From Peptococcaceae bacterium (GTDB lineage: Bacteria; Bacillota; Peptococcia; Peptococcales; Peptococcaceae), in contig JAFQEO010000035.1 in assembly GCA_017399005.1 (NCBI GenBank), forward strand, positions 62,001-126,000: a stretch of DNA of 64,000 bases. Reading direction: 5' to 3'. A program made the position numbers and the translations under genes. The notes under the pieces are model-generated. The model had not been told where the DNA came from and did no database searches. It was given only the letters and a program-made list of their open reading frames with translations. Shown here piece after piece: positions 27,219-35,370 of the stretch (position 1 is its first letter; every line of letters starts with the position of its first letter).

Positions 27219-30200
27219 ATGGAACTGGATTTCAACAGCTTAATGCAAAAACCGAATAGCGATGTTATTGAATTTCTGGGGAAATCCAGTATACGTAAGA
27301 TCACAATCTCACAGCAAAGCAAGGCCTGTGAGATTTTTCTTGCGTGTCCGGAAATGCCGGAGCCAGCGCTTTATGTGCAGTGTCTGCAGTTCTTTATGCA
27401 AAATATGACACAGGCCAGCGGCGTGCGGCTGGTTCTGCAACCCATAAAAAAAATGGATGCCGATACATTTTTGACCAGCCATTACGAGCTGTTTATCACC
27501 ATGTTGCAGCAGCAGCATCCAACGGTAGCAGGCTGGCTGTTTAACAGCTACTGGAAAATGGATGCCGAGGAACTGGAACTGACCATCTGTATCGGGCAGG
27601 AAATCGGGCTGAAATACTTACATAATTTACAATTTACTCTGCAAGCCAGTGTTTTGCTGGATGAAATGCTGCAGGAGAAACTGATTGTGCGCCTGGAACA
27701 CGACGGCGCCATCAAACCACCGGAAATCAAAAAAGCGCCGCCTCAGGCAGCTTATGTTGCGCCGAATACTTCGGTACCAGCAGCCAAACCGGCGGAAGTA
27801 AAAACGGGCGATGCTCTGGCTGACGAAATTGTGCTGCTTGGCAAGCTGATTAAAGATACACCTCGCGCGATTGATTCCTTTGAGGAAGAGGAGAAATTTG
27901 TGACGGTAGAAGGCCGCATTTTCGGTATGGATGTGCGGGAACTGAAAAACGGCAAGCAGCTCTTAACCTTTAAGATTACGGACGACCGCGATTCCATTCT
28001 GTGCAAGGTTATCAAGGAAGCCGATGAAATCAAGGAATTGAAAGGTAAGCTGAAAAAAGTGAAGGCACTGAAAGTAAAAGGCAGTATCCGGGAAGACAGC
28101 TTTGCCCGTGAACTGACCATGATGGCCTTTGACCTGAACCTGACAAAACTGAAAAAACGAAGTGACCATGCGCCGGACAAACGCATTGAACTGCATCTGC
28201 ATACCAATATGAGTGCCAATGATGCACTAAGCGATGTGGGCACTTTAATCAAACTGGCAGGGGATATGGGCCATGAGGCCATTGCTATTACCGACCATGG
28301 TGTGGTGCAGTCGTTCCCGGAAGCTTATAAGGCGGGACAGGATGCCGGAGTGAAAATTATCTACGGTCTGGAAGGGTATCTCTTTGACGACGACCTGCCG
28401 AAAGAGGAGCAGAAAACCTATCACTGCATCCTGCTGGCAAAAAACCAGGCCGGGCTGAAAGCAATCTATCAGCTGGTAACCGAGTCCAACCTGAATTTCT
28501 TTTATCGCCGCCCTAGAATGCCGAAACGGCTTGTGGAGGCAGTGCGTGAAAATCTGGTAATCGGCAGTGCATGCGAAGCAGGCGAGCTGATTCAGACTTA
28601 TATCAAAACCAATAAAGACCACGATGCGCTGGTGAAAATTGCATCGTTTTACGACTTTTTAGAAGTACAACCCCACCTGAACAACGAATTTATGCTGCGC
28701 AAGGGGATCTTTCAGAGCGAGGATGAACTGAAGCAGATTAATCTGGATATCTATGCGCTGGGCAAAGAACTGGGCAAACCGGTTGTGGCTACCGGTGATG
28801 TCCACTTTGCCAATAAAGACGACAGTATTTACCGGGCAATTCTGATGGCCGGCAAAAAATTTGAGGATGCTGACCAGCAGGCACCGCTGTATTATCGCAA
28901 TACCGAGGAAATGCTGGATGAGTTTGACTATTTCCCGCCGGATATTGCAAAAGAGATTGTTATCACCAATCCAAAAAAAATCATTGCTGATTTCGAGGAC
29001 GTCAAGCCAGTACCAGACGGGCTTCACTCGCCGGAAATCGAGGGAGCGGAGGATGAAATCCGGAACCTGACCTATACAAAGGCGCACGAATTGTACGGCC
29101 CCGAGCTTCCTGAACTGGTACAGGCCCGTATCACCAGAGAGTTGGATTCCATTATCGGCAACGGCTTCTCAGTGCTGTATCTGATTGCGCACAAACTTGT
29201 AAAAAAATCAAATGATGACGGCTATCTGGTAGGCTCCCGCGGCTCGGTAGGGTCATCCTTTGTGGCCAATATGACCGGTATTACCGAGGTTAACTCACTG
29301 CCGCCCCATTACCGCTGCCCGAACTGTTACAATACGATTTTCAAAAATGACGGGCAGTATGGCTGCGGGGCAGATATGCCCGATGCTGTCTGTGAAAAAT
29401 GCGGCACACCGATGATTAAAGACGGACACGATATTTTATTCGAAACCTTTCTGGGCTTCAAAGGCGACAAGGTACCTGATATCGACCTGAACTTCTCCGG
29501 TGTGTATCAGCCGAGGGCGCATGCCTACACCGAGGAACTGTTCGGCAAAGACAATGTGTTCCGTGCCGGGACCTTCCAGACCTTTGCGGAGAAAACCGCA
29601 CAGGGCTATGTGGTAAACTATCTGAACGAACGCAATATGAAACGGCGGCAGGCCGAAATCGAGCGCCTCGCTCTTGGTTTTACCGGTGTGCGCCGCACAA
29701 CCGGTCAGCACCCGGGCGGTCTGATGGTTATTCCAAAAGGCATCGACGTGCACGACTTTACGCCGCTGCAGATTCCGGCCGATGACCCGAACAAAGGCAC
29801 TGTCACCACTCATTTTACCTACGAGCAGATTCATGACCGTCTGGTAAAACTGGATATTCTGGGTCACGATAATCCGACCATCATTCGTATGCTTGAGGAT
29901 TTAACCGGATGCAGCTATCAGGATATCCCGCTGGATGAGCCGAAAACATTATCGCTGTTTTCCAGCACGGAGGCGCTTGGCCTTACACCGGAACAGCTTG
30001 GCTCCGAGGTGGGCACCTACGGTATTCCCGAGTTTGGTACCAAATTCACCCGTCAGATGCTGGTGGATGTACAGCCGAAGAACTTTACCGAGCTGGTACG
30101 TATTTCCGGTTTCTCGCACGGGACGGATGTATGGCTTGGCAATGCACAGGATTTAATTTTAAGCGGCACCGCCACAGCGTCCGAAGTAATCGGTTGTCGT

Positions 30201-30896
30201 GATGATATTATGATTTATCTGATTCATATGGGGCTGGAGCCAATCCGCGCCTTTAAAATCATGGAGGCTGTACGTAAGGGGAAAGGCCTCAAACCTGATG
30301 AAGAGGAATACATGCGGGAGAAACACGTGCCGGAATGGTACATCAAATCCTGCAAGACTGTAAAATATCTGTTCCCGAAAGCCCACGCTGTAGCCTATGT
30401 AATGATGGCTTTCCGTATCGCATGGTTTAAAGTCTATCATCCGCTGGCGTTCTATGCCGCAGCCTTTAGCGTGCGAACCGATGATTTTGATGCCGACATT
30501 ATCTGTAAAGGATTGCCGGAAATCGAGAAGCAGATGAAAAACATCAAAGCGATGGGTAACGAGGCAACCGAGAAAGACAAGAAGTTTCAGATCATTCTGG
30601 AGCTCAGCCTGGAACTGTATCTCCGCGGGTTTAGCTGCGAGCGCGTAAACCTGATGGAATCCGATGCAGAAGTGTTCCGTGTTGTAGACGGCCGCCTTAT
30701 TCCACCGTTCTGCGCTCTGCAGGGGCTGGGTCAGTCTGTAGCCTGCAATATTGTGGAAGCCAGAGAACAGGCACCGTTTACATCTATCGAAGATTTGGCC
30801 AACCGTGCAAAAGTCGGTAAATCGCTTATCGAAACCTTGCAGAACCACGGCGTGTTAAACGACCTGCCCGAATCGGATCAGCTTCAGCTGTTCTAA
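27219..30896 (+). CDS. polC: DNA polymerase III PolC, form lacking the 3'-5' exonuclease domain
   Basis: PolC is the main replicative polymerase of Bacillota. This one has 1225 residues instead of about 1430-1440. Order: N-terminal domain (1-165), OB fold (about 226-305), PHP domain starting at ELHLHTNMS (324-332), zinc ribbon with Cys700/703/725/728, catalytic DIDLNFSG (754-761), fingers/thumb and the C-terminal end. In Bacillus PolC the DEDD exonuclease (FDVETTGL...) is inserted in the PHP domain after the GLEAN segment; here GLEGYLFDDD (384-392) runs directly into KTYHCILLAKN, so the whole insert is missing. ATG 27219 follows GGAGG by 4 bases. Confidence 0.95.
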   Translation: MELDFNSLMQKPNSDVIEFLGKSSIRKITISQQSKACEIFLACPEMPEPALYVQCLQFFMQNMTQASGVRLVLQPIKKMDADTFLTSHYELFITMLQQQHPTVAGWLFNSYWKMDAEELELTICIGQEIGLKYLHNLQFTLQASVLLDEMLQEKLIVRLEHDGAIKPPEIKKAPPQAAYVAPNTSVPAAKPAEVKTGDALADEIVLLGKLIKDTPRAIDSFEEEEKFVTVEGRIFGMDVRELKNGKQLLTFKITDDRDSILCKVIKEADEIKELKGKLKKVKALKVKGSIREDSFARELTMMAFDLNLTKLKKRSDHAPDKRIELHLHTNMSANDALSDVGTLIKLAGDMGHEAIAITDHGVVQSFPEAYKAGQDAGVKIIYGLEGYLFDDDLPKEEQKTYHCILLAKNQAGLKAIYQLVTESNLNFFYRRPRMPKRLVEAVRENLVIGSACEAGELIQTYIKTNKDHDALVKIASFYDFLEVQPHLNNEFMLRKGIFQSEDELKQINLDIYALGKELGKPVVATGDVHFANKDDSIYRAILMAGKKFEDADQQAPLYYRNTEEMLDEFDYFPPDIAKEIVITNPKKIIADFEDVKPVPDGLHSPEIEGAEDEIRNLTYTKAHELYGPELPELVQARITRELDSIIGNGFSVLYLIAHKLVKKSNDDGYLVGSRGSVGSSFVANMTGITEVNSLPPHYRCPNCYNTIFKNDGQYGCGADMPDAVCEKCGTPMIKDGHDILFETFLGFKGDKVPDIDLNFSGVYQPRAHAYTEELFGKDNVFRAGTFQTFAEKTAQGYVVNYLNERNMKRRQAEIERLALGFTGVRRTTGQHPGGLMVIPKGIDVHDFTPLQIPADDPNKGTVTTHFTYEQIHDRLVKLDILGHDNPTIIRMLEDLTGCSYQDIPLDEPKTLSLFSSTEALGLTPEQLGSEVGTYGIPEFGTKFTRQMLVDVQPKNFTELVRISGFSHGTDVWLGNAQDLILSGTATASEVIGCRDDIMIYLIHMGLEPIRAFKIMEAVRKGKGLKPDEEEYMREKHVPEWYIKSCKTVKYLFPKAHAVAYVMMAFRIAWFKVYHPLAFYAAAFSVRTDDFDADIICKGLPEIEKQMKNIKAMGNEATEKDKKFQIILELSLELYLRGFSCERVNLMESDAEVFRVVDGRLIPPFCALQGLGQSVACNIVEAREQAPFTSIEDLANRAKVGKSLIETLQNHGVLNDLPESDQLQLF

Positions 30897-30953
30897 AGTA
30901 TCTGAATCATATAAAATAATACGTTGTAACTAAGCAGGAACTGGAGGGACAGT

Positions 30954-31562
30954 ATGGATTCAAAAAAATCAGGGAGCCGTACGATGATGTGGTCGGTTAT
31001 TATGTCATCCCCGGGGCCGATTGTAGTTGGTCTGGGGCTTCTAATCGGGCAGAGTTCTACACAGATTGCCGATTTTGTGCGCCGCAGCTCGGAGCTTCTG
31101 GCGATTATTATGGCCTTTGCTGTTTATCAGATGTGCAACAGGGAAGGGCAGATTGATACTGCCAGAAAAGAGAAACTGGAACGGCTTTCCAACCTGTTTG
31201 TAGGGGCTATGATGTGTCTGGGCGGCTCGGTCATGCTGTTTCTGGCATTTGCATCGGAACATGGTGACAAGGGCAATGTAATTCCAGGGCTTGTGATTGC
31301 GCTGCTGGGTGTACTTGCCAATACCATCTTCTGGCGCCGGTATACAAAGCTGAACAAAGCAGAGCCAGATGCTATTTTAGCGGTGCAGGCACGATTATAC
31401 CGTGCCAAGAGTCTTGTGGATATCTGCGTCAGTACCGCGCTGCTTTCCGTGGCTATCTTTCCGCAGGCATTAGTTTCCTACTATCTGGATACCATTGGAT
31501 CTATTATTGTAGCGTTGTATCTGGTCTATTGCGGAGCCAAAACCATACGAGAACGAATGTAA
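30954..31562 (+). CDS. Cation-diffusion-facilitator-like membrane protein without cytosolic domain
   Basis: A 202-residue protein with about six hydrophobic segments. The C-terminal half resembles the membrane part of cation efflux (CDF) proteins: YTKLNKAEPDAILAVQ, then LYRAKSLVDICVST where Asp and Ser fall in the place of the transport motif, and LDTIGSIIVALYLVYCGAKT like CDF helix 6. The cytosolic metal-binding domain of canonical CDF proteins is absent. Metal transport is thus uncertain. GGAGGG precedes ATG 30954. It ends at a terminator facing the convergent SLC13 gene. Confidence 0.6.
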   Translation: MDSKKSGSRTMMWSVIMSSPGPIVVGLGLLIGQSSTQIADFVRRSSELLAIIMAFAVYQMCNREGQIDTARKEKLERLSNLFVGAMMCLGGSVMLFLAFASEHGDKGNVIPGLVIALLGVLANTIFWRRYTKLNKAEPDAILAVQARLYRAKSLVDICVSTALLSVAIFPQALVSYYLDTIGSIIVALYLVYCGAKTIRERM

Positions 31563-31580
31563 CAATTATGAAACATATAA

Positions 31581-31621
31581 AAAGCCTCGGCAGACTGTAT
31601 ACAACAGTTCGTCGAGGCTTT
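31581..31621. terminator. Bidirectional terminator
   Basis: AAAGCCTCG (31581-31589) pairs with CGAGGCTTT (31613-31621), with ACTGT/ACAGT pairing inside. It lies between two convergent genes. Confidence 0.85.
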
Positions 31622-31647
31622 GTGCTGTTTATGAGATAATTAGTTAT

Positions 31648-33087
31648 TTAGAAAATCAGTGTACCATAAAAATACAGGATTGTTACTGTAAGGATAATTA
31701 GAAATACGTTTGCTGGAAGCATTACTTTGAAAAGCGATTTAAAATCGGTCAGTTCAGTTTGCGAATATACAATAGCAGCAACCGGGTTGGCAGAAGGCAG
31801 AACCATGGAAATATGAGCAGCCAGAGAAATCATACAGAATACAACAATCATGCTGATATCCGGATAAATAGCCAGAGCTGTGAAAGCTACGGTCATGAAG
31901 GATACTGCAACAATCATATTATTTGCAACCTGTGTAATAAGAGTTGTAGCAATTACGATGAATGCGACTGCAATATAAGGAGTCATATTTGCCAGGAATG
32001 GTTCTACACAGCCTACCAGGAATGGTTTGATACCGGTAATGTCTGCTGTTAAGCAGTTTGCCAGAGGCATCAGGCCTAAAATCAAGAACCATGGATCTAA
32101 GGCAACATTTGGCATGACTGTACGGATATTCAGTAGTGGTTCTCCATCAATACGAATGAAGGAAATCAAACCGAGGAACAGAAAACAGGTTCCACCGGTA
32201 CCGATAGAAGTAATCCATTCAACGCCTGGAATCCATTTTGGAAGATAGGTTGGAGCCATTAACAGGAAAATCAGTACAATAAATGCCCATAATGCCCATT
32301 TCTGCTGTCTCGTAACAGTTGGTTCTTCCAGAACACTGGTATCCTGCAGCATGCTGACATCTGGACGGATAACAAACCGTGCCAGTAAGATGTATGCAAG
32401 CAGAAGGATAATACATGCAGGAAGCATTAAAATTGTGTACTGCATTAAATCGACAGTGTTGCCACTGAAAGTTTCGTATAGACTAATGTAGATATACGCA
32501 CAACCTTTTACAGGCAGCGGTAATTCAGACAGAGTAGCTGCAAGGCAAATCCCGCCTAGGTAGATAGCAGTCAGCTTTTTGTTGGTTTTAAAATGCAGAG
32601 CATCTGCCTGTGCCATTAGAATATAGATGAAAATTAAGGCGGCAGCCATGCTGTTTGTCATAACAGCAGTAATGAACATGGCAAAAATGAACATGGAGAT
32701 ACTCAGCCAAGGGCGGCCTTTCAGGAATTTTCTAGTTGTCATGAATTTTGCAATAACATCACATAATCCCAGAGATAACAGCCAGCCGCTTAAAATGCAG
32801 ATACCTAAGATAACAATCGCATTGGCATTTGCGAAGGAGGCAGTAAACAGGTCATTGATAGTCGGATAACATTCGGTACTTCCTAAAAACACCAGGCACA
32901 GCATAGTTGGCATGATAAAGTTAAAGTTAACCCAGCCGAATACTGTACCAAACAGAAGACCGATAATTTCCATGCCGACAGGAGTGATACCTCCAAATGG
33001 AGGAATATATTTAAAACCGAGCATAAAGAACAGCATGATAGCAACTTTTGCAAGATACTTTGCATCAAATTTAGTAGAGGCTGTCAT
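31648..33087 (-). CDS. SLC13/DASS-type sodium:anion (dicarboxylate) transporter
   Basis: A 479-residue membrane protein with about eleven helices of the divalent anion:Na+ symporter family. Family marks include the two SNT-like hairpin regions (VMTNSMAAALIF and TQVANNMIVAVSF) and the late HISMVLPSANPVAA segment. Members carry succinate, malate, fumarate, citrate or sulfate. Its position directly after an amidohydrolase of the dicarboxylate-lactone type, with a 37-base gap, suggests an organic acid as substrate. Both genes are read from the promoter in the inverted repeat at 34112-34150. Confidence 0.85.
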   Translation of the reverse strand: MTASTKFDAKYLAKVAIMLFFMLGFKYIPPFGGITPVGMEIIGLLFGTVFGWVNFNFIMPTMLCLVFLGSTECYPTINDLFTASFANANAIVILGICILSGWLLSLGLCDVIAKFMTTRKFLKGRPWLSISMFIFAMFITAVMTNSMAAALIFIYILMAQADALHFKTNKKLTAIYLGGICLAATLSELPLPVKGCAYIYISLYETFSGNTVDLMQYTILMLPACIILLLAYILLARFVIRPDVSMLQDTSVLEEPTVTRQQKWALWAFIVLIFLLMAPTYLPKWIPGVEWITSIGTGGTCFLFLGLISFIRIDGEPLLNIRTVMPNVALDPWFLILGLMPLANCLTADITGIKPFLVGCVEPFLANMTPYIAVAFIVIATTLITQVANNMIVAVSFMTVAFTALAIYPDISMIVVFCMISLAAHISMVLPSANPVAAIVYSQTELTDFKSLFKVMLPANVFLIILTVTILYFYGTLIF

Positions 33088-33124
33088 AATGGTTCATCTC
33101 CTTAAAATTAATATAACAGAACGT

Positions 33125-34009
33125 TTATAGTTTTTCATTATCAAACCCGTATACAATTGCAGGGTTTTCAACAAGAATCTGATGACGAATGGATTCATCT
33201 TTAATCTGTTCCGGTAAAACCTTTACCAGAGTTTCCATATCAGTTTCGGCAGAGAAGTTGGACCAGTTGAATGGCCAGTCACTGCCCCAGAGCAGACGAT
33301 CCGGTGCTGCTTCAATCAGTTTTTCGCCAACGGCGATATTTCTTGCAATTTCATTGGCGTAAACAGTATTGCCGGCCATATCACCCATAATATCAATCGG
33401 GCGGAAGATTGCAGACAGTTTCATCCAGATTCGTTTTTCCTGCAGCAGTTTGATAAATACAGGAAGATAAGGGTCGTTTACATCATGCAGGCATGCCTGA
33501 TGAGAAACAACGATTTCACATGGCAGCAGAGATAGATGCTTTAAAAACAGATCCGTTTCTTCCGCGTTTGAAAACATGAAATCCAGATGCCAGCCCATTT
33601 TTGCAAATCTTGGTGCCAGACTCAGATAATCTTCAATGGTTTCTTCTGTCATGAAGTAGCCTCTGGAGCCGCGCATGCCTTTTTTGTGTAGTTCCAGCAG
33701 TTCTTCATCAGTGATGTCTTTCTTTAATAGACCGACGATTCGGGTTGTGTTGCTGCCGAATTTGGTCATTGCATCCAAATCACTGGCACGGTTATATCCG
33801 TAAGCGGAGGTAGCAATAATTACATTGCGGGTAAAGCCAGACTGAAACTGCAGTTTTCGGTAATCTTCCATGGTGTGTTCCGGTTTTCCATCCCAGTTCA
33901 TCCCTGCCGGATATGGTGTAGCGTCAAATTCTTTCGGGTTGTAGATATGGTGGTGGCAGTCACATGCCCCATAAGGCATTTTAAAATCGAGCGAATACTT
34001 TTCTGTCAT
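33125..34009 (-). CDS. Amidohydrolase of the 2-pyrone-4,6-dicarboxylate hydrolase-like family
   Basis: A 294-residue TIM-barrel hydrolase. The N-terminal DCHHHIY holds the usual HxH metal motif, and WGSDWPFNW near residue 241 carries the conserved Asp. This pattern fits the COG3618/LigI-like branch, which opens lactones of dicarboxylic acids or similar esters, often with little or no metal. The real substrate is unknown. It is the first gene of a two-gene unit with the SLC13 anion transporter, so the pair may import and hydrolyse an organic acid lactone or related compound. The LysR gene opposite is the likely regulator. Confidence 0.8.
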   Translation of the reverse strand: MTEKYSLDFKMPYGACDCHHHIYNPKEFDATPYPAGMNWDGKPEHTMEDYRKLQFQSGFTRNVIIATSAYGYNRASDLDAMTKFGSNTTRIVGLLKKDITDEELLELHKKGMRGSRGYFMTEETIEDYLSLAPRFAKMGWHLDFMFSNAEETDLFLKHLSLLPCEIVVSHQACLHDVNDPYLPVFIKLLQEKRIWMKLSAIFRPIDIMGDMAGNTVYANEIARNIAVGEKLIEAAPDRLLWGSDWPFNWSNFSAETDMETLVKVLPEQIKDESIRHQILVENPAIVYGFDNEKL

Positions 34010-34095
34010 AGTAGAACTCCTTTCGTTGTAGAAGAAAAATGTGTGTTACATATTGTCGACAATAACTTTTATTGATTTATAGTATAATGGCACTG

Positions 34096-34125
34096 TTTAT
34101 ACATAGGTGTTCCAGTTTGTTTCAA
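34096..34125 (-). promoter_or_regulatory. Promoter of the amidohydrolase-transporter unit
   Basis: On the minus strand TTGAAA (34125-34120) in the left arm, an 18-base spacer and TATAAA (34101-34096). Confidence 0.6.
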
Positions 34126-34150
34126 TTTTCGGTTAATTGAAACAAACTGG
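34112..34150. promoter_or_regulatory. 16-bp perfect inverted repeat with outward-facing -35 boxes
   Basis: CCAGTTTGTTTCAATT (34112-34127), a 7-base spacer and AATTGAAACAAACTGG (34135-34150). Each arm contains TTGAAA pointing outward. No T run flanks it. It lies midway in the 259-base gap between the amidohydrolase and LysR genes and is the probable operator of the LysR protein. Confidence 0.8.
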
Positions 34151-34165
34151 TTATGGTTTTATAAT
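34137..34165 (+). promoter_or_regulatory. Promoter of the second LysR gene
   Basis: TTGAAA (34137-34142) in the right arm of the inverted repeat, a 17-base spacer and TATAAT (34160-34165). Confidence 0.7.
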
Positions 34166-34268
34166 AAAATTTTATAAATTTAAATGAAATAGCTATATAA
34201 ATCTGATAGAATATATGGTACAGGAAAGAAATGCGGGACAAGTCAATAATTTAAGAGCGGTGAGTCTT

Positions 34269-35183
34269 ATGAAAATAGAATGGCTGGAATGCCTAGTTGC
34301 ATTAAAGAAATACAATTCAATATCGAAGGCGGCGGAAGCCTGTTTTACCACAACACAGAATTTCGGGAAAGTCATAAAAAATCTGGAGTCGGAAATGGGG
34401 TTTGCTTTGCTGAAAAAAGAGGGACGAAATTTAGTTTTAACGGAAGCAGCGCTGGATTTTGCAAACACTGCTGAAAAAATGATTATGACTATTGAACAGA
34501 CAAAACTGAAATATCATGAAAAGGAAGAAACGATAATCGGAAAAATTGATATCATAGCTAACGACTTTGATACCATTGAATTCCTTCTGGATAACTTTGT
34601 GGCCGGTTATCCAGGGGTTACGGTATCCCTGAATGAAATGGAGATTACAAGTGCCTTTCAGTATATTATCGAGCATCCGCAGACCATTGGGATACTTCCC
34701 GTTCCTGCCAATCGAGAACAGGCGACATTTCAGAATTTTTTTGATTACCTGAACATTATACCGCTTTGCAAGGACCAGACAGTCTGTCTGGCATCAAAAT
34801 ATTCTGATTTTGCAAAATATAAAGCCATCCGTTATGAAGATCTGGCGCAGGAGAAAATTGTGAATATGCGCAAAAGTGCCTTTACCAACAACTTTCATGA
34901 GCAGTTTCTGAAAAGCAAGGTGGTCCTGAATAGAGATATTATCACTACCAACTCCTACAACTACTTTTTTGCCGGGGTCAGTAAGAACCTGTTTAAAGGA
35001 ATCTCTATTATGAGCGATTATAATTCGACACCGCATGTATATAAAGAAAATGTGGTGGCAATTCCAATTGAGGACAGCGAAGAAATTGTGAAATGTCTGG
35101 TTTACCATGCACAGCACAAGAAGTTTTCGGAGGCGGAACAGATTTTGATAAAAACGGTCGAAGAGTTTTATCGACAATCCTGA
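34269..35183 (+). CDS. LysR-family transcriptional regulator
   Basis: A 304-residue LysR-type regulator. The N-terminal helix-turn-helix (1-60) reads LECLVALKKYNSISKAAEAC and then TTQNFGKVIKNLESEMGFALL; a linker helix and an effector-binding domain follow. The DNA-recognition segment (FTTTQNFGKVIKN) is less standard than in the LysR at 12871. ATG 34269 has GGTGAG about 5 bases upstream; the open frame begins earlier. It is divergent from the amidohydrolase and SLC13 genes and shares the symmetric promoter with them, so it most likely senses the transported organic acid. Confidence 0.85.
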   Translation: MKIEWLECLVALKKYNSISKAAEACFTTTQNFGKVIKNLESEMGFALLKKEGRNLVLTEAALDFANTAEKMIMTIEQTKLKYHEKEETIIGKIDIIANDFDTIEFLLDNFVAGYPGVTVSLNEMEITSAFQYIIEHPQTIGILPVPANREQATFQNFFDYLNIIPLCKDQTVCLASKYSDFAKYKAIRYEDLAQEKIVNMRKSAFTNNFHEQFLKSKVVLNRDIITTNSYNYFFAGVSKNLFKGISIMSDYNSTPHVYKENVVAIPIEDSEEIVKCLVYHAQHKKFSEAEQILIKTVEEFYRQS

Positions 35184-35201
35184 ACATGATGGTTGGTCAA
35201 C

Positions 35202-35245
35202 AAAGCTGCTGATTATGCATTGTATAGTCAGCAGCTTTTCTATTT
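35202..35245 (+). terminator. Terminator after the LysR gene
   Basis: AAAGCTGCTGA (35202-35212) pairs with TCAGCAGCTTT (35228-35238), followed by a TTCTATTTTT tail. Confidence 0.85.
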
Positions 35246-35286
35246 TTGCAGATATTCAGAAATCCTTCTCTTATTACCGTCAGCGG

Positions 35287-35315
35287 TTGAAATTGCGGGG
35301 AGTTTCTGCTAAACT
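35287..35315 (+). promoter_or_regulatory. Promoter of the ABC-F gene
   Basis: TTGAAA (35287-35292), a 17-base spacer and TAAACT (35310-35315) lie 55 bases before the start codon. Confidence 0.55.
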
Positions 35316-35370
35316 ATAAGGATAGTAAAATGCCAGTATTATGCTTGCAGAACTCTGAGGAGTGAACGCT

